A stretch of DNA of 64,000 nt from Tyto alba (lineage: Eukaryota; Chordata; Aves; Strigiformes; Tytonidae). The position numbers and the translations under genes are program-made. Shown here piece after piece: positions 34,801 to 47,582 of this stretch. How positions within the stretch are numbered: position 1 is the first letter of the stretch; every line of letters starts with the position of its first letter. The stretch spans positions 4,030,001 through 4,094,000 of the forward strand of contig NW_024881329.1 of the NCBI RefSeq assembly GCF_018691265.1, in the 5' to 3' direction. The notes below the pieces were generated by a model that did no database searches, was not told the origin of the DNA, and saw only the letters and a program-made list of their open reading frames with translations.

Positions 34801-37613
34801 AATCATGAAGGTTAAATCCAGGCCCAGATGTCAGAAGTGGAGAGCTATAAATGTACTTTTCAAAGAGAGAAGTGGCAGTTCTACTGAAAACCATATTAAG
34901 CATCCCTGGTAGTGAATAGATTTCATTAAACTGCAAAAGATTTTGCTCAGTTTTTCATTTTAAAAGCCTGTAAACCATTAAGCTGCATCCTTTTTGTATT
35001 CAGTAACAATAATGACTGAATAAAAGATCTGGTATGTAAGGTGTTTTATACTAAGCATGGACCTAACAACATTTTGAAATTAGTAGCTCATTAATGGAAC
35101 TTTGTACCGTGGAAGTATATTTTTAATGAATACCTAGATTGAATAAGTAAATACAGGCTTGCATTTTGTGGAAATCCCCTGTTAGTCCTTTATCTTCTGT
35201 TTGCTCAGCTTTTAGAAAGCATGCATTAAGTCACAATGATAACTAGAAAAAATCAGTACAATACTTGTTGCTTGACACTTTCTTTACGTGATTCCTCCTC
35301 AAATAGTGCTTATAATGCCATCACATTTTCCTTGATATCTTCTTGTGTAAGCTTAGTTAACCTTTTGGAAATGCCAACACTGTTTCGTAACAAAATGTTG
35401 CACATGTGGCTTTTATAACATTTTTACACTCATTTTTTAGTATTAGGATAGTCCTAGGGTAAAAAGTTAAACACTGATATTCCGGTTCCCCAGGGGAGCA
35501 TTCACTGTTTTTTATCTCGTCTCTGTTACTGAATTCTTTTGTGATCTGAACTCTTTTAAATACAAAACACTCCCATTTTCTGGAGGTGGAATGTGAGATC
35601 TAAAGATCTGAATTTGAGAAAGGTTGACATTAATGGTTGCAGCTGAAATCAGTGGAAACTGTACTTGACTCTATCAACTGTCATGCGATGCTAACTGCAA
35701 TTAATTCTTCATTTTCACAACCAAAAATGCAGATATACAATAAGGCAGTACTGAAAAAGACACTGTAAAGCTATGCAAGGGGTTCAGTGGGCCCTGGTGC
35801 TGACTCCAGTAGAATCTGCAGTCGTCCTCGGGTCGATCAGATCACAGGAATTAAGAAGTTCCTTTGTTTTGAGAGATCCAGTTTTTACACATGTAAAGTT
35901 AGTTGATGTTTTTGGCCACAATCACGCTGCCTTTCTAGTTTTGATCTGCAAAGTGAGAGTGTTGTCATACCAGTCAGCTGCCAGGAGTGTTTTGAAGCTA
36001 AATGTATTGATATTTCTAAAGTATTTATAGTCACTCATGGAAAGGACCTTGAGGTAATTAATCATTCTGTATTCATCATAAGGGTTGGAGAGCGTGAAGC
36101 AAATAAAGAAGGGGTCTCACAATTCATGAGTAGGAGAAAACAAAATGCTTATAGAATGAGTGGTCCCTTCTGTGAACTCAGGTTTCCAGGGCTGTTGCAC
36201 AAAAGCTGTGAGTGAACACTTAGTTAAAGATCTGGATGATAACACTAAAGGAAAGTGGGCTAGTGCCACTTGCTTTTCAGCTTCTGAGTGCATGTCTCGG
36301 CAATAAGAGATTATATATAATAACTCTTCATGCATATACTTTTCTAGCACTTTTTTCACTGTGTGCATGTAGTAAACTTCAGTAAGAAAAATAGTTAATT
36401 TCAATTTCAGATAAAATTATTATAACAATAACATTGTTAGGATTTTTTCTGCTAACGATTCCCTTCCAAGATTCTCTCTTATAAAAGTATATTTAGGGCA
36501 AATCATGGGCACGTGTTCATTCTCAGCTGCAAGCACATGCTTTTTCACAAAATTAGAATAAAGTTACGAATGTTTTTAGGAATGTACGTTTGTTTTAGCT
36601 AATACAAAGCTAAATACAAAACTAATACAGTTAGTAAAAAAATACTAGCACTGTCATACTGGTTTTATTACATAGGGCACTATACGTGAATATAAAAGAT
36701 ACAGTTTTGTAGTTCACATCTTCACACGGACATGGAAAATGTCACTAAAAACGATGCCTAGAGTCAAGCACAGTTTGTGGGAGTTTCAGGGATGCCCTGA
36801 AGTGCATCTGCTTTACCTCTAATAGTCCAGCAAGAGGTCTTTCCTCACCGTAGGCTTCCAGTAGCACCCAGATGGGCTGTGGTGTTGTGATTTGGTCTAC
36901 TGGGTGCTGTAGGACTATCAAAATCCATTTTCACTTCCTACCGCTTTGGGTTTGAACTTTGGTCTCCAAAGGTAAAAGCCTAGAGGTCACTAACACCGTA
37001 TTCCAGCCAGGCCTAACATGGTACTATTAAGTCCAGTAATTATAGGTATTTGTGAAATTTTTTCAGTAATAACTACACTCTTTGACAGATTTGTGCCTTG
37101 CTGAAAATGTGATTTGTAGCATGTGCTGTGATTGATTACGCAGTAGTGAGTTTCTAACAAGATGAACAAATTCTTTATTTTATTACCTGAAACAAAACAG
37201 AACATCTATCCAAATGCTAATTCAGCAGTTGGCCATATTAGTTCCTTCTCAGGAAAACCAAATCCCAATTACTTTCAGTTGTCCCTAGTACCTCATAAAA
37301 AACTGGCTTTTTTGTGCATGGTCAGTTTACGAGAATAAATGTCATCCTTAAGACTTGTTTGTTCAGAAAACAAAATATGCCAAAGTGTTTACTTAATCTT
37401 GAAAAGAATTGCATTTGAGTTACTATATAATTGTATTTGTTCAGCTGTCATTTAACAATGAATATTGAATTTAGAAAGATTTTTTTTTTTTTTTCCTTGA
37501 ACTGAAAGCAACAGAAGCAGCACTACATATACCAGAAAGTGCCTTGTGTTAATTGTGATACCAGAGATAACGTGGTTGGGAATAAATGAGCTGATCTTCA
37601 GTTTTTGCAAGCG
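31878..37613. other. Unassigned non-coding DNA
   Basis: No gene or known element is recognised in 5.7 kb. Small features are a three-copy imperfect 11-12 bp repeat (GCTAATACAAA-type) near 36598-36630 and a 15-base T run at 37490-37504. Confidence 0.45.
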
Positions 37614-37826
37614 CTTGTCTACACGTGGAATTATTTAGGAACAGCAATTCTTGAGTAACTCCATGTGCTGACACTCTTGTTTCTGTTTAGCTTAACACAC
37701 TTTGATGGGCTAAATTAAACAGAAACAAGGCAACCTTATTCCAGAATAAGTGTGTCTACACATGGAGTTATTCAGGAATAGCTGTTCTTGAGCAGTCATT
37801 ACTAAATAATTCCATGTGTAGACAGT
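37614..37826. mobile_element. Foldback (MITE-like) DNA transposon remnant with nested inverted repeats
   Basis: Three nested inverted repeats are visible. The outer arms, 37616-37638 and 37802-37824, match at 22 of 23 bases (TGTCTACAC...TTATTTAG). The middle arms, 37639-37674 and 37752-37787, match at about 31 of 36. The inner arms, 37676-37689 and 37716-37729, match perfectly over 14 bases (CTTGTTTCTGTTTA). The outer and middle arms are themselves related (CTACACRTGGARTTATTYAG), so one module occurs four times in alternating orientation. The TGTCTACAC ends recall the Harbinger-like Chompy MITEs of crocodilians, turtles and birds. No transposase is encoded and no certain target duplication is seen. 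The structure is secure, the family is not. Confidence 0.75.
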
Positions 37827-40800
37827 CCTTTAATCTAACAAGTTCTTAAGTCATTTCTGGAAACATGAGTTAGTTTCCTGTGTTATTAAGGGATAATCTA
37901 AATATTTTTATCAAAAGTATTGTTTTGAAAAAAACATGTAAGTCCCAGCTGGTTTTGGAAGTTGTAGGCTAGATAAGGAGTATCTTTTTTTTTATTATTT
38001 TTCCAGGTAATATGATGCAAACGAGAAAAATTTACAGCAAAAGAGCAATTTTCAATGCAACTCCTCAAATGAAACGGCTAGTCTGAATAGTTCTAGAGTA
38101 TCTTTACTAAGAAGGTGGCTTGAGAGAGTTGATTATTGCTTTCAGGTTTTTTGCCTACCAGTTCTGCATCTGGTTGTATTTAAAAGTTAAGGCAAGAAAT
38201 GTTAAGTTTTATCAGTGACAGAATAGTATTGTAAATGATACTGTTTGCCTTAGAGTGAAAACTTAGTTTTTATAACGAGGTGATTTTTTCCCCTGTATTA
38301 AATATGTACATGGATATTCATTAGAATCGGGAGTTTCAGGCCAGCACTTACATTCTACTTAACTACAAACTGTGTCTTAATGTATGGATCCAATTAACTT
38401 GTATAAGCTACTGGTGGAAATCAGCACAGCTCATAGGACACTGTGTGCAGCTTGGCTATTTGGAGAGGTGTGTTATTGCCTTGAAAATGGATTACATGAG
38501 AAGATTCAGAATTTAAAATACATCTTTTGAGAACCCATCACATTATCTGTTCTTACTAGAAATGAGTGAGCCTCAATAACAAAATATGCAAAATTTCTCT
38601 ATAAAGAGGTTTTCTGTAAAGAATTAAAGGTGCACTATAGTAATTGGTAAGACATCCAGACTGTGTTAAGTTTCATTTAAAAATACCACATTCTGGGTCA
38701 GAGTTACTTTTTATTGACAAATGTAAGTATACAGCATGGTATACTATTGTTAATTCAGAGCAGTGAAACAAATGTGCACAGTTCAGATGACAGAGAGATG
38801 TTTAAATAAGCACCAAATGTGTATGGCACAAGAATACTCACTGTGGACCTGGCATTGTGTTAAGAGTGATGGTGCTGCTGGGACAAGCTGTCACTTCCTG
38901 CAGTGAATTTTCTTACAGTGTAAGTAAACAAAAGATGCATGCTGTATTTTTTGGTTTCTTTCTCTGGCATACAAATCTCCTATTTTCTGTCTGCACACAA
39001 AAATGTAGATTTTGCTGCGTTGTTTTCTCCCACTCACATGAATCACATTCCTAAGAAAAGACAGCCAAACTAGCCTTCAATGTAAGCCTTTCTCCTAAAC
39101 ACCAACGTTAAAAAATTATCCTGCCATGAGATCATAGCTGACTTAATTAAAACAAGGCTAATGTGGAGCAGAATTGTACCTGATTTGCCTATCAGCATCC
39201 TATTCTTTTCTCTCTTTATCATAATGGAGCTGGCTAAGGAGAATTGGACTGCAGTTTTCCTCCCATAAACTCGTGTGAACTTTGGCAAGATCAAGACTTA
39301 CAGACAGTATTACTGCAAAGTCATAAATGGGATTTCTGTAGATTCTCCGAATACTTTTTTTGCAGACTACCAGTAGACTCCTTACTGGGCTGAGGTAATT
39401 CAGTGTAGGAGACTTGGTGAGTAAACACTAATGTTGTTGCTGTGCTAATGTTTAGACACCGTTCTTCTCTACATTACTGTATAACCACAAACTATCAAAT
39501 CAGCAGTGGGAAGGGACTTCCAAAAAAACACGTGCTACTTTTCATGGGGCACTGTGTGTGTACAACATTGGGCCACAGTACGTCTCATACCCAGCTCTTG
39601 TTTGAGTTGTTTAAAATCGTGGTAAGTTTATTTCCCCACGAGAAGGAGCCTGCAAATCTCATAGAACTGGAATTTTGGTTAACAAAGCCAACAGGCTTGT
39701 GTTAGGAGTCTCTCGTTTATACCTCTGTCAAATGTGTATTGATCACAACAGTCCTACTGCGGGCTGGCTTTTGGGTGTTGCCAGACAGGCTCACAGAGTG
39801 CCACAGACACTCTGATAGGTCTGTTGATCAGGTTGCTTCCAGTGTCTGTGAAAAAACAGGGTAATTCTGTCAGGAAAATGAAAGAAAAAATGCTCTATTT
39901 TTAAAGTGAAAAGGCAGTGCAACCTTTGTGCGTTCTAGGGAAAGATGCTTCTCTTCCTGGGGAGCTGCTCTGTATCCCTTCTTTTTGTCATGGTGGTTCC
40001 TGAGAGGCAAACCTCTGAGCTTTCATCCTTTCCCAGGCCAGAAGTGGTAAGATCTGCAATTTAAAGTCTGTTTAGATTTGGGCTGTATCCCCATCTGTTT
40101 GTGCACAGGTCTCTCACAAAATGTCCACGCAGCTCTTCCAGATCCAGTGGAAGGCACCTACCAAGTGTCCTTATAGTAAACAGGATTACACGCAATTTAG
40201 TGTAGCCCATGAGGGAAAAATCTCTAAACTCCACATGAGGATTTTGTTTGAGGCAATCTCAGGCTTTCACATACTCGTATTCAATCCAGAGATGTTCAAA
40301 TGCTGCTTTGCATTAGCCCAGATACCAGTGCTGGTTTAGAGGCATTCGACTTGAGAATTGCTGCAGGATCCCTTTTCTGCCACAGGTAAGCCAGGAAATT
40401 GCAGTTCAGTGTTTGCTTTGGGGTCACACTGGTTTTTGGATTTAATCCTGTGCTCTGGGGCCCCTTTGGGTGAGTCAATGTTCTGGTCCACCTGTAGCTG
40501 CCCTTCTGGTGGAGTAACGTGCTGCTCCTCAAAACCCTAGAGAAGGAGAGGACCCAGTATCAGTGAAAAGTTTCTTGTGGATTCATGCTTCCTGCTTAGT
40601 TCTTTCTGTCAATTTTTTTAGTTCTCTCTGTAGATTTTTTTTTTTTTTTTTTTTTAATGTGAAGTGGGGGAAAAAACCCACATACATTCCAGGTTTTTTT
40701 ACTTGGAAAGCTTGCTGAAAAACCTGAGGTATATATGTGTATGTGCAGATATACATGCATTCTGTTAGCATGTCAGACTGACCCAACCTTTCTGTGTAAA

Positions 40801-43800
40801 CAGGGTTAATGAACCTTGCAAGGCACGGGATTAACAAAAAGGAGCTCAGGAGTAGTGAAAATGGCCTCAACATTAACTGGGGAAACGGGTTGCTCTCCAA
40901 GTACGTCCATTTGGCAGCAGTTGTGGGCAGGCGACGTGATGTTTCCTCTCTTCTTTTTCTTCATTTCGTTCCATGTCCCATTCTTTTCACTCTGCCAGCT
41001 GTTTGAGAAATGGACTTTATTCATCTGCACAAAAGGCGCAGTTTACAGATGCCTCCTGATCCTTTAAGGATTCCAGAGCAATGCAAAACTATAATACATG
41101 TTGTGAATTTAGCATCTTGGGGTTGTCTGTGAATGTGTATGATGACTGTAGCTAGCGCGGGTCAATCCAGGCTAAGGCTGCTACTGCTGCTTAGTGATTT
41201 TTTCTTGCATAAGTCTTGTGGGCAGGCAGTGTGACGAGTTGCAGTATGAACACACAAAAAGCCAGAATTAAGCCATGACTATAGCCTTCAATAATTATTA
41301 ATGGAAGTACACATTTATGAATTGTGGTGCTCTGGGTTTACATATTATTTAAAAATTAAAACGCATTGCTATTTTAAAAAGAACACTATTATCCCATCCC
41401 TACCCCTTTTCTCCCTGCCCCCTATGTTTTACATTTTCTTTCCTCTAAAAGAAACCCTTTCTGATTAAGGATCATGTTGAAAACTCAGCAGTTTTTAATC
41501 CAGCTCTCTGCAGGCTGCAGTTCATGCTTCATTTAACTGATCGGTTCCACTGCTCCATTACTAGACAAAATCACCAGTTTGAAGAGAGAAGCAATTATAG
41601 TAAGTCATAAAAATGGAAGACCCCACATTTTAAGAAGTTAAACCCAGTTTAAAAACTCTCCACTTCTCATACAGATGATTTGGAGGGTGTTTTTATACAT
41701 GACCGAATGAATAGCACACTTTCCAGTGTTTTGCTACACTTTGTTTAATGAATCCTGATCGAAACACAGAGTACGTGCTTAGCTGTTCAGCAGAAACTGT
41801 TAAAAAGATTATTCTGCATGCTTTGAAAGAACGGTATGGGTACATGTGAAAAAGCTTCAGCAAAGTAATGCATAAATACTGGTGTGAACGATGAGTGTCA
41901 GATTAACAGTAATTGTTAATGTGAATCTTGAGGTTAAAATACATAGTGCTTCAAATCAGCAAAACTGATGCTTGTTATTTTGTGGGGAGTGAACAGATGC
42001 ATTGTCAGGGACAAATCAGACACTGGGAGGAGATGCTGTTGGAAATCTGATTTCATGTACTGCTAGCAAAAAAAACAAAAGGTGTGGAGCCCTAAATACT
42101 CCCATGGACTACTGCGCAGGATTTGTTTAACCTGTTCATTTTATCATGCCATATCCCTGGAGGAGTTCTTGCTGGTTTGTGTTCTTGACCTAACTCCTCA
42201 CAGGTTCAATACAGTTGCTTTGAAGGAACAGAAAGTAGCATCTCTATCTTAAAAGAAATGTTTCCTAAGTGGTAGACCTGTTTGGCTGCCTGTCCTTTCT
42301 GTATATGGATGTATCTAGGAATGCATTTATGTAAAAACTATAGTAAGCTTTTATTTGCACTGTGTAATTTTTTTTTTTTTTACTTTTTGTTTATTCATAC
42401 TATTTTTCATATGAATAGTTGTGACGACAAGTTTATATTAGCTCTTCCTTTAGCACAATACTGTTTAAATGTGAAACAACACTTGCCAGTGCAAGTTTTC
42501 TTTTCTCCGTTCTCCCCTCATTCACATTTTTCTGTGCTGTTTCAATTTCTGTTCTTCATCAATCCTTCTAAGACTGCTGACAAGGCTCTCAGACCAGACC
42601 ACCTTATTATAGCTGAAAGTATAGTAATTCAGGATGTCTCTTGCAACAGGCACCTCAGATTTGGACGTTCTTATTAAAAAATAAATCCACGGTGTATTTG
42701 CTCAGTGCTTAAACATTTGTGCTCCTCTTTTGAATGAGGAAGATACTGTTGTCGTGCTAGAACTTAACCTTAGATATTTAGGGCACTGTGCAGTGGTTTA
42801 GTTACACAAATCCAGTAGTTGCTAATCACATGGAAAAATCCACATTGACCATTTTCACAGTTAGCATTTGCAGATGCTATGGTGCTGGGCATGCTACAAA
42901 AACAGGAGCATGGTAAAAGTTTGAAAGTTGATTGCATAGCCCTGCCTCCGAAGGCTTTTCATGGTGTCCGATTATTTTTTTCAGCATGTCAACCCCATGG
43001 GAATCTATTGTGACAATGCAAAAAATCTAGTTGTTTTGAGATGTTTAGTTGGTGTCCTACATGTGAAAAATATGTTACACTATTAGAGGCATTGATAGAA
43101 AATATTCCTAAAGCAATGTGGTACCTCGTGGGGCATTGCAGCCTGTGACCAGTGACATAAGATCATGAAATTTGTCTGGTGAGAGCAGATTCAAGTTGTT
43201 TACGTGAGCTCTACCTGCCTAGATGAAACAAATTAACTAACAAGTTACAGTGCTTTATAAGGCACATCCATTTCTTACAGGAGCAAAGATATGTATGTAT
43301 TTACTACTTTTGCACTGAACTGATGCTCAGGTTAGCACATTGCCTTTTTTTTTTTTTTTTCTCTCCAAACAACCCTACAGTAATAAAATAATATAAGATG
43401 ACAGGCCATATGACTTAGCTGTATGTTAGTCATTAGAGCAGAAGACCTAAGGATGAGATGTTTTCAGGAAGACAGAAATTGGGCATACACTTAAAGAAAA
43501 TTCTCTTCCATAAGCAGCACCAGATAGCCAGAATAAGGTTGAGTAATTTGTCTGAGTTCTTCTTAAATCGTTTGAAAAAATAATAGCTTTCTCTCTTCTT
43601 GGTAAGAATGCACTAATTTAAGGTGAGCAGGGTATACTGATGTATTAAATGTGTGTTGGTAGACAGGTAGTGTTTCAGGCTCAATGACTTGGAGATCTCT
43701 GAAAGCACAAGGATTTTTTTGATATTTTTATGTTTTTACACTGTAGGTAGGTGACAGCGTGATGTAGTTGATTGGGCAAATTCTGTGTTAGCATATAGCA

Positions 43801-44702
43801 TTTTCTTTAATAGTAGCACTACAGTCAATGAGAGATTACTACTAAATCCAGGAAATATTGTTTGCCCATCTAACTAATCCTCATATTTTTGGGGGCAGAG
43901 GGAGAAAATGCTATGGGTTTGGGTTTGTTTTCATTTGAGTTTTTTTATTATTTATAAAAAGATACCTTAGGTTAATCCATTTTGAATGTCAAGAGGATAA
44001 ATCTGACAGGAGTCAGAAGAGCTCCAGTGGGACTAGCACTACAAGTTACAAAACAGCTAACATCATCCAAGACTAATTTCTTTCCCCTGTTTGTCCTACT
44101 GTGGAGGGAGAGTTAAAAGGCAATTCTTGGGGAGTTGAAAGGCTCCATAATAGGGCTCCTCTCTCTAAGGGAGTAAAACTGCTTTGTGGCCTTTGTCTTC
44201 AGGCTGCTAATAAACCATCCCATGCTGTGAGGCTTTGAGTTCACTCTTAATTCAACTTCAGTTCAGTTTCCATCAGCTTTAGTTTCCCTGTCTTTGTGAG
44301 GTGTTTTTTTCTTAAATACATGGTGTATCTAACTCGCATTTGAGCTTTTTCATTCAATGCCTGAGTTTATTAAATGTACCAGCTTCGTAACACCCTACTT
44401 GGCAATTTTTCTCAAAGCACAGAAATTGCCAGAAGCATTTCAGTAGCTGTTTTGATGGTTACTGCTGTCTTTCTGTCGGTCCCTCTGAGTGCAAGTCTCT
44501 TTCCCTCTTAAAACATCTGACAGATGCAAGGATATGTTTGTCCTTATGAATCTGCATCAGATCTTCTGGACTGCTCATGGGGCCACGTTATTCTGTGCAG
44601 TTGGGATCTGGCTGATCCGATTCCTTCCCCCCCAGTCCCCAATTATGCGACTGATCATTTAGTAGCATGTTTGTCTGCCTACTGTTTCTACCCCTGCTTT
44701 TC
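37827..44702. other. Unassigned non-coding DNA
   Basis: No recognisable exon or element in 6.9 kb. There are long T runs at 40635-40655 (21 T), 42368-42381 and 43345-43360. These could be minus-strand A-tails, but no insertion is recognisable beside them. The 131-codon open frame at 42282-42677 is low in complexity and unlike any known protein. Confidence 0.45.
40635..40655 (+). repeat. Poly-T run (21 T)
   Basis: An uninterrupted T run is seen directly. It could be the A-tail of a minus-strand retrocopy, but no parent sequence is recognised on its left side. Confidence 0.9.
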
Positions 44703-44786
44703 TAGGTGAGACTGAAGTACAGTACCTGGACTTGTAAATGCTAAGTAGTTTGCCCTTGGTAAATTACAGATTTGGCGAGAGATGGT
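44703..44786 (+). repeat. MIR-like SINE relic
   Basis: In order the sequence shows GAGACTGAAGTACAG, GCTAAGTAGTTTGCCC, TTGGTAAATTACAG and ATTTGGCGAGAG. These parallel the MIR blocks GAAACTGAGGCACAG, GTTAAGTAACTTGCCC, AAGGTCACACAG and AAGTGGCAGAG. The order and spacing hold over about 80 bp except for an insertion of about 20 bases. This is stronger than the scrap at 161. It is an old fragment with no visible function. Confidence 0.45.
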
Positions 44787-46335
44787 TTGGGGGGGGTTGT
44801 TCAGTTAACTTTGCGATCCATGAGGTCTGGCGCTGGGGGAGCAGCTGCGATGGGCCAGTTGCAGCTCTGCCAGCCCAGCGAGGTGCTGTTTAATGCCTTT
44901 GTGCCTAGGCAGAGCTTGGAGAGTGATGGGGGGAAGAGGGAGGATCTCCTGCCTTCTGGTGGGAAACAATCACGCGCCTGTGATGGTGGCCAGGGCTTCA
45001 GTGCATGCGGGCAGCTCTGTTTGGGGGCTCAGTGATTGAGGTGGTGCTGGCTGTGCCCTCTGCTGCTTTCACCCTTAAACTGCCACTCTCGTGGGATGGC
45101 CAGCACTGAGTCAGCTGCAAGCAGTAGACACGCACGGTCAGTGCACCTGGACTTCAGAAGAGCTGTCCTGACAAACGTTGGTATGACCACGTCTAGGGCC
45201 AGAGGGAGCTCTTAAAATAGAATTTAAAAAGACAATTCAAACATTCCATAAAACTTGGTTCGTTTGGGGGTTTACTCTAAGCACTAGCCTAATCCTTTAA
45301 ATGTCCCTGCAAGTCACATCCTCTTCAAGTGAGCTGAAAATAGTTGCAGTTTCTGTTACAAGTCGTTTGAAAGGACGCGGTGGTGCTGCATGTCTCACTG
45401 AGCACTGGCTGCATTTGTGCAGGCGTGTTTCCAGCACCAACACCACAGGAAAGAGGTAGGTGAGGGCAGTGTGGGGTAGTGTGTTACTTAGAGAACAAGG
45501 GAAGGGTCTCGTGCAAGCCAAAGTTAGGCTGGATGAAGTATAAAGTGCCTTCAATTTAGCAGTGAGCTGAGGCAAAATCCTGTTATTAAAGGGCTGGTCA
45601 TTCTCTTCACTAAAAGGACAGCAAATTGTATATTGGTCTCAAATACCTAGTTTGCGACCTTTTAAGAAATTTCCAGGGAGGGCAGAGAAGCTGAATAGTC
45701 AAGGGGTTTCACTCTAATTTGTCTTCTCCTCTACTTTTCAAGAAATATATCTATTTTCTCTGCCTTGGGTCTGATGGGTTGTATGAGCCTATAAGCACTC
45801 TATGGGTTTCTGTTTTGATAAGATCATATGTGATTAGGCCTTGCCAAGTAAAAATGTTGGGAGTCTGATGGATGTCTGCTACTGTCTTCTCAAAATTACA
45901 TCTATAAGAAATCAAACCAGCATGAAAATTAAGCATACAGTTGGAAGTCAGAAGTTATATGTCTTTATAGAAGTATGACAAACAGGTTATTTCTTGCTAT
46001 TAATTTTAAGGTAAGTGAACTAGTCTTACACTAGGTATTGGAGAATTTAGTCACACAGATTTCACTTTGTTTCTGACTGAGTATTGCTTTCCAATCTATA
46101 GCTACTCAGACGTGGAACTAGCACACACATTTACCCCAAAGGATGAACTCTGCTGTATCATAAATATGCTAGGAGTTGTTATTTCCAGAGCGTTGTGTGT
46201 ACAGTTGTCTACAGAATGGGTTGGGTTTTTCTGGTTCATAGTATGCAGCTGAATTCTTGTCCAAAATGTAGCAAATCAAAATGTACTTCAGTTCCATTTC
46301 AAGAGATGAGATTCAGGTAAAATTTGTTGTGCTTC
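44787..46335. other. Unassigned non-coding DNA, GC-rich at its start
   Basis: The first 270 bases (to about 45060) are clearly more GC-rich than the flanks but have few CpG. Open frames at 44772-45035 (plus) and 45297-45575 (minus) show no known domain. No repeat is recognised. Confidence 0.4.
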
Positions 46336-46633
46336 TAATGGAGGGAAAAAAGCCAAGTACTCCAAGAACTGGAGGCCAAATAGGAAGGGGTAATAGAGAA
46401 TTCAGGGGTTGGGAAAAGGAGATAAGACAAAAAAGGTAGATCAAGGGAGGGAAAAATGGAAAGGAAAAAGAGGGAAAACAGTGTAACAGATGGAAGATTA
46501 GATTGAGAGTCCTTTATGCTTAGAAAGAATTGAGATGCAGAAAGGGAAATAACATTAAAAAAACAAAAACCAAACAAACAAAACCAAAAAACAAACAAAC
46601 AAACAAAAAAACCCCAACCAAATAAAAAAAACA
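46336..46633 (+). repeat. Purine-rich tract ending in an A-rich (CAAA)n tail
   Basis: From 46336 to about 46555 the plus strand is strongly purine-rich (many GGGAAA, AAAGG and GGAGAT runs). It passes directly into 78 bases of A-rich CAAA/CCAA repeat at 46556-46633. Strand-biased purine tracts can form triplex DNA. The A-rich end might alternatively be the tail of an unrecognised retro-insertion. No coding potential is seen. Confidence 0.55.
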
Positions 46634-47542
46634 GGAGGAGTCATTATATGAAAAAAGCATATAGCCTGAAGGTAAACACTGAACTTCTATGTCAGTTTGA
46701 GAGATTTTTTGAAAACAAGGTTGTGAAAAGTGCAGTATCAGATTTTTTAAAATTTATTTCTGTGTTGTGAAAAACCTCAGCTTGTTTATTATTGACTGAT
46801 ATTTCTAAAATATTTTTTCCTATAAGTCCTAATTAATAAAACCTAAGTGTATTTGGAGGGAGAGGAAATACTATATTTTAAAACGTTACTATCTGCCACG
46901 TTCCTACCATCGCGCTTTGCTTTTAGGACTGAAAATCAAACTGACCTTCGCCAGCTACTCTAATGCAGCTGAGAACACATGTTGAGAGGGCAAAGGCTTG
47001 CACACGTAAATGTGATTTTGTACCCTTGGTTCATGCCAAAAGAAAGTACAATTATTCTCTACTCAAAAGTCTCAGTGGGAACCCTGGCCATTGTCAGATG
47101 GGTGCTTTGTGCACATCTGCTGCATTGGCCAATGCTTGACTTGACTGCTCACCCTTTCATTGAGGATAAACAAGGAAATAGAAACTCCTGCTTGTGTAAC
47201 TAAAAGGATATGAAAGGGTACGTCCTCATTCGAAGCGTTCTAGCAAAGAGTAGCTTGGGTTGGAACAAATACAGAGAAACAAAATATATCCATATTTTAC
47301 CAGGTCACACTGCTACTTCGTGCATATAACTGTGGCACCATGGATAAATAACTATTCTTAAGACTTTTAAGAATTTGTATTTCCAAGCTCTGAAGTATAC
47401 AAGTAGGTCTCTAAACAAACGTGTCAAGTGTGATTGGTGTTGTGTGCAAACGGACTGGCATACAGTCCCTTCTGTCTGTATCTGTCTCCTATTTAAGTTG
47501 CATTCAATAAGAAACACTGTCAAATATCAGAAAAGCAATTTT
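46634..47542. other. Unassigned non-coding DNA
   Basis: Nothing recognisable; short open frames only. Confidence 0.45.
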
Positions 47543-47582
47543 CCAAGTTTCAGTTTATTCATGCAAAATGGGGACTAACCAG
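47543..47582 (-). repeat. MIR-like SINE scrap, antisense
   Basis: On the plus strand it reads TTTCAGTTTATTCATGCAAA then ATGGGGAC, close to the antisense MIR block CAGTTTCCTCATCTGTAAAA then TGGGGAT. About 30 bases can be aligned. It is short, so confidence is limited, but the block is among the best-conserved parts of MIR. Confidence 0.38.
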
